A DNA stretch of 64,000 bases from BACL27 sp947488385. GTDB lineage: Bacteria; Actinomycetota; Acidimicrobiia; Acidimicrobiales; Ilumatobacteraceae. Made by a program: the position numbers and the translations under genes. Location: contig CAXNMJ010000001.1 in assembly GCA_964203655.1 (NCBI GenBank), positions 1 to 64,000 of the forward strand, given 5' to 3'. Shown piece by piece: positions 8,846 to 16,324 of the stretch (positions within the stretch are counted from its first letter, which is position 1; every line of letters begins with the position of its first letter). The notes under the pieces are model-generated. The model was not told where the DNA came from, did no database searches, and saw only the letters and a program-made list of their open reading frames with translations.

Positions 8846-11221
8846 TCAGTTGCGGAGATGAGCACCGAGTTTTGCCGCCGCATCAAGACAACGTTGACGA
8901 ATCGTCGTTACTTCTACGTCAGTCAAAGTTCTGTCGACAGCCTGCAAGCACAACCTAAAAGTGAGACCACGAGTGTTATCGGCAAGACCTGCACCGCGAT
9001 ACACGTCGAATAGTTCGAGATCGACCAGTTCTAACCCGCCTGCTTGGCGCAATGCTTTTTGTAACGTCGCAGCCGACTGACTGTTAGGCACCGAAAATGC
9101 CAAGTCAAAATCACTTCGTGGAAATCGGCTCACAGCCTTCGCAGTTGGCACGCGAGAAGACTCAGATAACAAAACCGAGAGATTTAGCTCTAGACATGCA
9201 ACCGAAGTAGTAATGCCATTTTTTGCCAATACTCCTGGGTCAATTTCGCCGACGCAGCCCAATACTTGTTTACCCCGACGCAAAGTTGCACTTCTAGTCG
9301 GGTGATAGCCCGGCTGGACACTGCCCTGATCTAGCTGTGCGCCAAAATTCATGACTGCCGACAACTGACTCCACCAATCAATTGCTAATTCGCTCGTCGC
9401 ACCGGCAGCAACCAAACAAATTGACTCATATTCATCTGGCAACCCGTCGGCCGATGACGGCGAACCAATCGGGTAAACATGACCCAATTCGAACAACAAA
9501 ATGTTTGTTGCACGATGAGACAAGTTGTAGCTAATCGCCTTCAACAAACCAGGTCGCAACGACGTGCGCAACACGCTCTCTTCAAAGACAAGAGGATTCG
9601 CCAGGCGAATTGCAAGTTCTTCACCCAAGCCGGCCTTTTCAAGGTCACCTGGAGCCAAAAACGGGTTCGGCATCGCCTCGCTGAGACCCAAACTGAGAAC
9701 CACTTCGCGCATATCTCGTCGCCGTTGTTGCACTGGCGAAAGTCGGCCATGCATCGTTGACTGCGGCACAATTTTGCCGAGTTGCTCATATCCGAAATGA
9801 CGAGCCACTTCTTCGACAAGGTCTATTTCTGAAGTGCAATCAGGTCGCCACGAGGGTACGGCAATTTTGATAGTCGGAGCTTTCGGATTCGTAACCGACT
9901 TCGTTACAAAACCAATTTTTGTCAACATTGCGCTCACAGATTTAGTTGAAAGCTTGGTGCCGAGAATTCGGTTCACCTGAGCCAGGCGCAACGCCACAAT
10001 TCTTTGCTTGGGTGGCAAAGTCTTTTCTTTAGAGTCAGCCGCGCCAGCATGAACCACCAAATTCGGGCACGACTCGCGCAACAAACTGGCGAACCTGCTC
10101 ACTGCGTGGTCAATTCCGTGCGGGTCAACTCCGCGTTCAAAACGCATCGATGCTTCAGACCTCAAATTGAGTCGTCCCGCAGTCTTGGCAACACCCGATG
10201 CTTCAAACCATGCAGTCTCAAGAGCAACTGTCGTAGTGCTATTACTAATTTCAGTGCTCGCACCACCCATTACACCAGCCAGGCCGATCGCCACATCTTT
10301 GCCGTCGCAGATCAACAAATCTGTTGATTCAAGTTCACGAGTTTGTCCGTCAAGGGTCACCAAAGTTTCGCCTTGGCGCGCACAGCGAATCTTGAAACCG
10401 TTGTTAACTTTCTCAGCGTCAAAGGCATGAGTGGGTTGATTTAATTCAAGCATCACTAGGTTTGACGCATCAACGACATTATTTATTGGACGCATGCCGC
10501 AATTAGCCAATCGTCTTGCGATCCAATCTGGTGAGTCGCCCACCACAACACCCGACATCACCGTCAAGTTGTATCTCGCGCAACGCTGCTTATCGACAAT
10601 CGAAACTTTGATCGACTTAGACGAGCCTTTCTTAGATTTATCTCCTGGCGGGGTTGCTACTTTTACCCCCAAGTGCGCGCCCAAATCTCGCGCGACGCCA
10701 AGGTAGCCATTGCAGTCTGGTCGATTGCGAGTCACGTCTAAATCAAAAACACAGTCACTCTCAATACCAAGTGCAGCGAAAACTTCAGAGCCGAGTTTCA
10801 AGTCTTTGGGCAAAATCAAGATTCCGTCCGCATCTGCGGTAATACCTAGTTCGGTCCCCGAGCAAAGCATGCCATGACTGTCAATACCCAAAATTCCACG
10901 AGGTGTAATTACTCGACCATCAGGCATTGTCGTACCCAAAGTTGCAAGCGGAATCAGGTCGCCGGGTTTCATATTGAAAGCCCCACACCACACGTGCAAC
11001 TCTTTGCCATCACCTGCATCGACATAGACACGATGAACCTTGGCCGCATCTGGGTGACGCTCTGTGCGCAAAACCTTGGCGACCACAACGCCCTTCACAG
11101 GTGTGCCAACAATTGAGACCGACTCGACTGCCAAACCCAGGCTCGTCATCGCAGCAGCCAACTTTTCAGAGTCATTGCCGAATGCGCCGAAGTCGTTCAA
11201 CCAAGAATTAAGAATCTTCAC
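8846..11221 (-). CDS. pheT: Phenylalanyl-tRNA synthetase beta subunit
   Basis: Large subunit of the alpha2-beta2 synthetase that charges tRNA-Phe. Domains in order: tRNA-binding OB-fold (about 40-150), B3/B4 editing domain (about 215-375), B5 domain, catalytic-like core, and a C-terminal FDX-ACB anticodon-binding domain ending in TIRQRCLDAAAKLGAHLR. Length 791 is normal. The GTG start shares its first base with the pheS stop codon (TAGTG), implying coupled translation with the partner subunit. Confidence 0.97.
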   Translation of the reverse strand: MKILNSWLNDFGAFGNDSEKLAAAMTSLGLAVESVSIVGTPVKGVVVAKVLRTERHPDAAKVHRVYVDAGDGKELHVWCGAFNMKPGDLIPLATLGTTMPDGRVITPRGILGIDSHGMLCSGTELGITADADGILILPKDLKLGSEVFAALGIESDCVFDLDVTRNRPDCNGYLGVARDLGAHLGVKVATPPGDKSKKGSSKSIKVSIVDKQRCARYNLTVMSGVVVGDSPDWIARRLANCGMRPINNVVDASNLVMLELNQPTHAFDAEKVNNGFKIRCARQGETLVTLDGQTRELESTDLLICDGKDVAIGLAGVMGGASTEISNSTTTVALETAWFEASGVAKTAGRLNLRSEASMRFERGVDPHGIDHAVSRFASLLRESCPNLVVHAGAADSKEKTLPPKQRIVALRLAQVNRILGTKLSTKSVSAMLTKIGFVTKSVTNPKAPTIKIAVPSWRPDCTSEIDLVEEVARHFGYEQLGKIVPQSTMHGRLSPVQQRRRDMREVVLSLGLSEAMPNPFLAPGDLEKAGLGEELAIRLANPLVFEESVLRTSLRPGLLKAISYNLSHRATNILLFELGHVYPIGSPSSADGLPDEYESICLVAAGATSELAIDWWSQLSAVMNFGAQLDQGSVQPGYHPTRSATLRRGKQVLGCVGEIDPGVLAKNGITTSVACLELNLSVLLSESSRVPTAKAVSRFPRSDFDLAFSVPNSQSAATLQKALRQAGGLELVDLELFDVYRGAGLADNTRGLTFRLCLQAVDRTLTDVEVTTIRQRCLDAAAKLGAHLRN

Positions 11222-12249
11222 TAGAACTGCCTCAAGAATCGCAGATCGTTTGTATACATCTCTCGAATGTCTTCTACTTTGTGTCGTTCTTTGGCCATGC
11301 GGTCGATGCCGAACCCAAAGGCGAAGCCACTGAACTCTTCTGGGTCAATGCCACCACTGATCAAAACATTTGGGTGCACCATTCCGCAACCACCTAATTC
11401 GATCCACTCGCCATCTGCCCGACGAATATCAAATTCTGCACTGGGTTCAGTAAACGGAAAAAACGAAGGTCGAAGGCGACTCGTAAATTCGTTGCCGAAA
11501 AAAGCCTTGGTGAACGCCTCAATCGTCCCGGCCAAATGAGCAAAAGTTATTCCGCGATCAATCACAAGTCCTTCAATTTGATGAAACACCGGCATGTGAG
11601 TTGCATCTGGGGTATCGCGACGAAACACGCGACCCGGCATGATCGCATAGATCGGCGGCTTCCAAGACTTCATCACGCGAATCTGCACTGGCGAAGTGTG
11701 CGTGCGCAATAAAACTGAACCTGGCTCTCCGTATTCAAGAAACATCGTGTCGAACTCTGAGCGCGCCGGATGCGACTTGGGCATATTCAACGCTTCGAAA
11801 TTATGAAAATCAGTTTCTACTTCGGGACCTTCGGCGATCTGAAAACCTAATCCGATAAAGACATCTTCAAGTCGTTGAGTCGCCTGCGTAACAATATGGC
11901 TGTGGCCACGTCGACGCTGTGCGAGCAGCTCTGTCAAATCAAGAGCCTCGCGGGCGATTCGCGCCGCAATCTCGGCGCCAGCAAAGTCGCTTGTTCGCGC
12001 TTCGAGTGCTGCAGCAATTTGCGTAGCGGCCGCATTTAGCAACTGCCCAATCGATCGTTTGTCTTCAACAGACGACAACTTGCCCATGTCACTTTTGAAA
12101 CTATTTAAAGTGCTGTCTTTTTTGTTCAACTCGGCACTCAGTGCCCGCAACGACACCAAATCAGCAGCACTAGTGATCGCCGCCAAAGCAGCATCTTGAG
12201 CGACCTTTATTGCCTGGCTCATTGACCCCACAGAGTTTTGCTCAGACAT
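11221..12249 (-). CDS. pheS: Phenylalanyl-tRNA synthetase alpha subunit
   Basis: Catalytic subunit of PheRS. The N-terminal coiled coil (about 20-95) contacts tRNA; class II motif 2 is in LLRTHTSPVQIRVM and motif 3 in FAFGFGIDRMAKERH. Two starts are possible: ATG at 12249, or ATG at 12222 (MSQAIK), which has a GGGG stretch just upstream. Gene order methyltransferase-pheS-pheT matches that of other Actinobacteria. No T-box or leader peptide is visible in the 39-bp gap before it. Confidence 0.97.
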   Translation of the reverse strand: MSEQNSVGSMSQAIKVAQDAALAAITSAADLVSLRALSAELNKKDSTLNSFKSDMGKLSSVEDKRSIGQLLNAAATQIAAALEARTSDFAGAEIAARIAREALDLTELLAQRRRGHSHIVTQATQRLEDVFIGLGFQIAEGPEVETDFHNFEALNMPKSHPARSEFDTMFLEYGEPGSVLLRTHTSPVQIRVMKSWKPPIYAIMPGRVFRRDTPDATHMPVFHQIEGLVIDRGITFAHLAGTIEAFTKAFFGNEFTSRLRPSFFPFTEPSAEFDIRRADGEWIELGGCGMVHPNVLISGGIDPEEFSGFAFGFGIDRMAKERHKVEDIREMYTNDLRFLRQF

Positions 12250-12288
12250 CGTTATCTAACTTTAGTCGTGTAGGCCTTCTAAAAAGAG

Positions 12289-13047
12289 TTAATTATTGTG
12301 TTGGCGCTTCACTTCAAAGCACAAAAGAGTTGCCGCCATTGCGACATTCAGGCTCTCGCCACGACCAGCATGTGGAATCGTCAACCAGCAATCCAACTTC
12401 GTGTTCATGGGCAATCCGTGTGCTTCGTTCCCAAGCACGATTGCGACTCGCCCGGCAAGATCAGCATTCGTGAAGTCAACAGAATTCTCAAGTTGATGAC
12501 TCGACGAGCCGCACAATTTGAAACCAAGTTCACCAACTTCTTCTAAAGACACAGATTCAAAGACAGGAATATTAAAAATTGCACCGGCCGATGCTCGAAC
12601 AACTTTCGGACTGAACGCGTCTACCGTGCCACCTGTCAAGAAAACCGCCCTTGCCCCGGCGGCTTCAGCCGACCGCAAAATGGTTCCTAAGTTTCCTGGG
12701 TCAGAGATTTTGTCGGCGACAACAACCCAATCTTTCTCTCCAGATTTGAGTTCGTCAATATCGTGCTCACGCTTCAAAACAATCGCGATTACAGGCTGTG
12801 GTGACGTGGTTGACGCCACTCGCTCCATTACTCCTGCGGCGAGATCATTCACGGCACTACCTGCACCAGAACATGCGACTGCCCCAGGCGCGACAAACTG
12901 AGATTCGATTTTCCATCCTGCGCGAATTGCTTCGTCAATCAGGGTTGCGCCTTCTGCAGCGAACGCTTTTTCTTTTGCTCGCTCAGATTTATCGTTTACA
13001 AGCCTGCGTAATCGCTGAACCCGATTGCTCGTGAACGCGAGTGGCAA
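12289..13047 (-). CDS. TrmH/SpoU-family rRNA 2'-O-methyltransferase
   Basis: SAM-dependent RNA ribose methyltransferase with an alpha/beta knot fold. All three SpoU motifs are present: DPGNLGTILRSAEAAG near residue 117, VLGNEAHGLP near residue 205, and IPHAGRGESLNVAMAATL near residue 225. An N-terminal substrate-binding domain (about 1-90) precedes them. It follows rplT by 5 bp, the position held by the gene annotated tsnR in M. tuberculosis, so a 23S rRNA target is likely, but the nucleotide cannot be read from sequence. Confidence 0.92.
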   Translation of the reverse strand: MPLAFTSNRVQRLRRLVNDKSERAKEKAFAAEGATLIDEAIRAGWKIESQFVAPGAVACSGAGSAVNDLAAGVMERVASTTSPQPVIAIVLKREHDIDELKSGEKDWVVVADKISDPGNLGTILRSAEAAGARAVFLTGGTVDAFSPKVVRASAGAIFNIPVFESVSLEEVGELGFKLCGSSSHQLENSVDFTNADLAGRVAIVLGNEAHGLPMNTKLDCWLTIPHAGRGESLNVAMAATLLCFEVKRQHNN

Positions 13048-13052
13048 CAGAC

Positions 13053-13409
13053 TCAGACGAGTGCGCCCTTTGCAGTTTCAACTAATTTTGCAAATGCTTT
13101 TTCGTCGTGCACTGCGAGATCAGCCAAGATCTTGCGATCAACGGTGATTCCGGCGGCCGACAAGCCAGCAATGAAACGGCTATAGCTCATGTCGTGCAAT
13201 CGACAGCCTGCGTTGATTCGTTGAATCCACAAACTGCGAAACTCGCCCTTCTTTGCGCGACGGTCGCGGAATGCATACTGACCCGAGTGCAACACCTGCT
13301 CGTTTGCCGAGCGGAATGTGCGACTACGGTCGCCGTAATAACCTTTTGCTTTTTCAAGAATCGCTCTGTGCTTCTTACGAGCGTGAACACCACGTTTAAC
13401 TCTGGCCAT
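13053..13409 (-). CDS. rplT: 50S ribosomal protein L20
   Basis: Early-assembly 23S rRNA-binding protein. The 118-residue sequence carries the typical basic N-terminal arm (RVKRGVHARKKHR) and GYYGDRSRTFR, followed by the globular part with LWIQRINAGCR. A GGAAAC Shine-Dalgarno lies a few bases before the ATG. In other bacteria L20 represses the infC-rpmI-rplT operon by binding its leader RNA; here the operon also has a structured leader (14362-14401), although L20 binding is only inferred. Confidence 0.98.
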   Translation of the reverse strand: MARVKRGVHARKKHRAILEKAKGYYGDRSRTFRSANEQVLHSGQYAFRDRRAKKGEFRSLWIQRINAGCRLHDMSYSRFIAGLSAAGITVDRKILADLAVHDEKAFAKLVETAKGALV

Positions 13410-13458
13410 TTTCGTTTCCTTTCACTAAAAATTTGACTTTGACTGGTTAATTCTCTTT

Positions 13459-13656
13459 TTACCGCTCGGCAAGCAATCGCTTGATTCGCTTCACATCACC
13501 TGTATGCACATCTACTGTGCCGTCCAAACGACGTGTGCGCTCGCTCGACTTGTGTTCAAACAAGTGCTGACGCATCGACTGCTGACGGCGAAGCTTGCCA
13601 GTACCAGTTTTCTTAAATCGCTTCTTGGCTGTCTTGGATGTTTTCATCTTCGGCAT
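13459..13656 (-). CDS. rpmI: 50S ribosomal protein L35
   Basis: Small basic ribosomal protein, 65 residues, with the standard start MPKMKTSKTAKKRFK and a lysine/arginine-rich body. Its first 44 bases overlap the 3' end of infC in another frame, an unusually long overlap. A GGAG motif within infC precedes the ATG at a good distance. Translation is therefore probably coupled to that of infC. Confidence 0.97.
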   Translation of the reverse strand: MPKMKTSKTAKKRFKKTGTGKLRRQQSMRQHLFEHKSSERTRRLDGTVDVHTGDVKRIKRLLAER

Positions 13657-14282
13657 TTTGTTTCTCCGTTTCGGTTGTCGTTGTAGAAATTTCTGGTTTC
13701 GGGGCTTCGGGCCTTGCTACTGCCGGCTTGGCATTCGCGGGACGTTTTGCTGCTTTTTTATCTGGCGAGAGAACCATCGTCATATTTCGACCTTCAAGAC
13801 GCGCCGAGGTGTCGACTTTGGCTATCGGACCGAGTTGCTCGATCACGGCATCCAAAATCTTTGACCCCAACTCTGGGTGAGCCATTTCACGTCCGCGAAA
13901 TTGCAGGGTGACTTTTACCTTGTGGCCTTCGTCGAGAAACTCGAGCATATGGCGCACTTTGGTGTCAAAGTCTCCTTTGGCAATCTTCGGCTTGAACTTG
14001 ACTTCCTTCATTGTGATCTGCACCGTCTTCTTGCGGGACTCCTTCAGACGTTGTGCCTCTTCGTAACGGAACTTGCCGTAGTCCATAATTCGACATACGG
14101 GTGGTTCGGCTAACGGAGCAACTTCAACAAGGTCTAAATCGGCCTTGCGTGATCGCTCAAGTGCATCTTCGATACTGACGACTCCAACTTGTGATCCGTC
14201 TGCGTCAACAAGTCGAACCTGTTTGGCTCGAATTCTCTCGTTGTAGCGCGGCTCATTATTTGGCGGTGCTATGACTGTTCAC
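13613..14282 (-). CDS. infC: Translation initiation factor IF-3 (start codon or frame anomalous)
   Basis: IF3 promotes fidelity of start-codon selection on the 30S subunit. The coding frame is intact from NNEPRYNERIR through the linker motif CRIMDYGKFRYEEAQ to FRGREMAHPELG and the C domain, then an acidic tail of about 45 residues. No ATG, GTG or TTG exists in this frame between the upstream in-frame stop (14279-14281) and the conserved N domain; the only near-cognate codon is ATA at 14270-14272. A GTG at 14282 in the neighbouring frame would give MNSHSTA joined to NNEPRYNER if one A of 14259-14261 were extra. Both explanations are open. AGGAGG lies at 14302-14307, too far for ideal use with either start. 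Confidence 0.93.
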
Positions 14283-14361
14283 TGCTTAACAAGCGGCTGT
14301 GCCTCCTCTTTCGTAGTTGATAAAACCCGAAGTCAAGAGTCAGATTTGTCGCGGCACGCGA

Positions 14362-14401
14362 GTCGAGGCCAACAGCGGAAAACCGCTGCATTCAGCTCGA
14401 C
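14362..14401 (-). promoter_or_regulatory. Two-tier hairpin in the infC operon leader
   Basis: On the minus-strand RNA the outer stem GUCGAG/CUCGAC encloses an internal loop and an inner stem CAGCGG-UUUU-CCGCUG, six perfect pairs each. It lies 80 bases upstream of infC. No U-run follows, so it is not a simple terminator. A role in autoregulation by L20 or IF3 is an inference from other bacteria. Confidence 0.55.
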
Positions 14402-14462
14402 CCAGACGCACTCAACAACAAAGTTCTAACTATCAAACTTCGTAAATCTTGGTGGCTAGGTG

Positions 14463-14476
14463 GGAAACTAGTTTCC
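14463..14476. promoter_or_regulatory. Perfect 14-bp palindrome GGAAACTAGTTTCC
   Basis: The inverted repeat lies between the divergent infC and DUF1844 promoters regions, 70 bp before the DUF1844 start. Flanking bases extend the arms to GTGG/CCAC with one bulge. It could be a dimeric repressor operator or an RNA hairpin; nothing in the sequence identifies a binding protein. Confidence 0.45.
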
Positions 14477-14503
14477 ACTTTTGCTGTTGTATTTGAAAAG
14501 ATA

Positions 14504-14535
14504 TTGACTACCTCTTCAATTACGTACGGCATAAT
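14504..14535 (+). promoter_or_regulatory. Possible promoter of the DUF1844 gene
   Basis: TTGACT (14504-14509) resembles a -35 box and CATAAT (14530-14535) a -10 box, but the 20-bp spacer is longer than ideal. A start site near 14542 would give an almost leaderless mRNA for the ATG at 14546. Confidence 0.4.
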
Positions 14536-14545
14536 GGTAGCGCAA

Positions 14546-14839
14546 ATGAGTGACAACCCCACCCCAGAACAAGACAAGGCGCTGGCCGAAGCCCGAGCGC
14601 GCCTTGCTGAGACCCCTGCAAATGTTGTTGTCGCCAACCACGTTGTTGGGCTTTATGAACTAGCCGCCATTCACCTTGGGGCAAATCCCCCACGGTTTGA
14701 CGATGCCCGACTCGCAATTGACGCGCTTGCAGCAATCGTTGATTCACTCGGTGATCGTTTAGGCGACGACTACTCGACATTTAAAGATGCCTTGGCCAAT
14801 ATTCGGCTCGTATACGTCAAACTAACTTCCGAAGATTAA
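14546..14839 (+). CDS. DUF1844 family protein
   Basis: A 97-residue helical protein of unknown function, recognised by the DUF1844 pattern: a helix reading VGLYELAAIHLG followed by DDARLAIDALAAIVDSLG and a final FKDALANIRLVYVKL helix. Members are regularly found next to infC in Actinobacteria; here it is divergent from infC. I place the start at ATG 14546 (MSDNPTPEQ) instead of the upstream in-frame TTG at 14504, because that TTG looks like part of a -35 box. Its 3' end overlaps fmt tail to tail by 18 bp. No signal peptide or membrane segment. Confidence 0.8.
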   Translation: MSDNPTPEQDKALAEARARLAETPANVVVANHVVGLYELAAIHLGANPPRFDDARLAIDALAAIVDSLGDRLGDDYSTFKDALANIRLVYVKLTSED

Positions 14840-15751
14840 GTCGCCGCTCAGACGCGCACCATTCAACCAACCTTCAACTTGCATCGCGGCTTTGCCCTCG
14901 GGTTGTAACTCAATCAACGAAAGACCCGAGTCTGCCGTGGCAATTACACACTCAGTTTTTGTAACGACACAGATTTGACCAGGTCTTTTGGCTGTTGAGT
15001 CAATATCAACGATTTTTGCCTGCAAAATTTTAAATCGTTTGCCAGACACGAAACTAAACGCTCCACCGACTCGCACTTGACGCAAAATTTGTGTCGCCGA
15101 AGTATTCCAATCAATTTGCAGATCAGCTGATCTGATTTTTTTTGCATACAAAATTTCGCCGGTCTGTGCTACCCCTGTGCCACAACCATCGCGCACCGCA
15201 TCTCTCAATAGATCAACAGATACGTCATTCAGTTTTTCTCTGAGAGAAATTGTCGTGTCGAGGTCATTGATCAATATTTCGCGCCGAGCATAAACTTCGC
15301 CCTCGTCTAGTTTCTCGCCGACGCGCATTATGCACACACCGGTCTTTGCATCGCCTGCCAGAATTGCCCGCTCAACTGGTGCGGCCCCGCGCCATCTCGG
15401 TAAGAGCGAAAAGTGAACGTTGATCATCGGCACTTTTTCAAGGACCGAACTTGGCAACACCTCGCCATAGGCAACGACTACTCCGATTGTTTTGAGATCT
15501 AGTTTTGCTACACGCAAGACATCATCTAGAGAGTGAGTGACTTCGATGCCCAATTTTTGGGCCGCAATCTTGACTGGACTCGGGCTCTCTTCCGTTCCGC
15601 GACCACGACGAACGTCAGGTCGCGTAACAACAAGCACTACGTTGCAACCGAATGAGACCAGTGATTCGAGGTGCCTCACAGCAACTTCAGGCGTACCGAA
15701 GAAAATTACGCTTGTCGCCCCAGCCTCTGGCAGTGGTGCGAGTTTCGTCAC
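14822..15751 (-). CDS. fmt: Methionyl-tRNA formyltransferase
   Basis: Formylates initiator Met-tRNA using 10-formyltetrahydrofolate. The N-terminal catalytic domain has FFGTPEVAVRHL, the active-site stretch VHFSLLPRWRGAAPVERAI near residue 105, and a following GDAKTGVCIM; the C-terminal OB-fold domain binds tRNA. Length 309 is normal. Its ATG overlaps the def stop (ATGA), pairing formylation with deformylation. The 3' end overlaps the convergent DUF1844 gene. Confidence 0.96.
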   Translation of the reverse strand: MTKLAPLPEAGATSVIFFGTPEVAVRHLESLVSFGCNVVLVVTRPDVRRGRGTEESPSPVKIAAQKLGIEVTHSLDDVLRVAKLDLKTIGVVVAYGEVLPSSVLEKVPMINVHFSLLPRWRGAAPVERAILAGDAKTGVCIMRVGEKLDEGEVYARREILINDLDTTISLREKLNDVSVDLLRDAVRDGCGTGVAQTGEILYAKKIRSADLQIDWNTSATQILRQVRVGGAFSFVSGKRFKILQAKIVDIDSTAKRPGQICVVTKTECVIATADSGLSLIELQPEGKAAMQVEGWLNGARLSGDLIFGS

Positions 15752-16269
15752 GTCAACTTTAAATGCGTTGCTTCGCTTTCACCAGGTTGTTCTTCTCTTC
15801 GTCGATACTCTGCCATCGCCATCTTGCGCTGATCTGGCGTCATTCGTTCAAACATCAAGACACCTTGCAGGTGATCAATCTCGTGCTGAAACAGTCGCGC
15901 CAAGAGTTCGTCGGCCTCAATTTGAATGGTGTTGCCTTCAAGGTTTGTTGCTTCAACCAGCACAAGTTTTGGACGCAGCATTTCAACGTAGAGACCAGGT
16001 ATCGACAAACAACCTTCGTCGTATACCCACTCTCCGCTTGACTCAACAATTTTTGGGTTGATCAAAACCTGCGGTGAGTCGTCTACGTCATAAACGAATA
16101 ACTGCTTTTGAACCCCAATCTGTGGTGCGGCCAGGCCGAGCCCCGGAGCGTCATACATGACGGCAAGCATTTCGTCGGCAAGTTTCACAAGTTTGGCGTC
16201 AATATTCGTAATCTCGGCGGCGCAAGTCTTCAAAACTGGGTCACCAAAGGTTCGAATGTCATAACTCAT
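15748..16269 (-). CDS. def: Peptide deformylase
   Basis: Metalloenzyme that removes the formyl group from new proteins. All three motifs are visible: GLGLAAPQIG, EGCLSIPG (metal-binding cysteine) and QHEIDHLQG (two histidines and catalytic glutamate). Length 173 fits. No clear Shine-Dalgarno precedes the ATG; TATAGA-like elements in the 11-bp tandem repeat just upstream could act as a -10 box, but this is speculative. Confidence 0.97.
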   Translation of the reverse strand: MSYDIRTFGDPVLKTCAAEITNIDAKLVKLADEMLAVMYDAPGLGLAAPQIGVQKQLFVYDVDDSPQVLINPKIVESSGEWVYDEGCLSIPGLYVEMLRPKLVLVEATNLEGNTIQIEADELLARLFQHEIDHLQGVLMFERMTPDQRKMAMAEYRRREEQPGESEATHLKLT

Positions 16270-16302
16270 GTTCTTAAGACTACCGAAATCGGCTTTGAGA
16301 AA

Positions 16303-16324
16303 GATCTATATGCGATCTATATGC
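16303..16324. repeat. Perfect 11-bp tandem duplication at the priA stop codon
   Basis: GATCTATATGC occurs twice in direct succession (16303-16313 and 16314-16324). The right-hand copy contains the priA stop codon (16317-16319), so the duplicated block spans the priA/def boundary. It looks like a recent slippage event. Confidence 0.8.

Larger units (their letters stand above)
14283..14545. other. Divergent intergenic region between infC and the DUF1844 gene
   Basis: The longest gene-free stretch of the window (about 260 bp). It holds the presumed infC leader with a two-tier hairpin (14362-14401), an AGGAGG at 14302-14307, a perfect 14-bp palindrome at 14463-14476, and promoter-like sequence for the plus-strand gene. 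On the minus strand a TTGAAG with a TCAAAT 17 bp downstream could serve infC, but this is weak. Confidence 0.6.

Noticed and set aside
12250..12288. T-box or attenuator before pheS
   Set aside because: The gap is only 39 bp and has no T-box sequence or leader peptide.
14373..14388. Intrinsic terminator for infC or the DUF1844 gene
   Set aside because: The CAGCGG/CCGCTG stem is strong but no run of U follows on either strand.
14504..14545. TTG start for the DUF1844 gene
   Set aside because: The TTG is the first part of a TTGACT -35-like element, and ATG 14546 fits the domain start.
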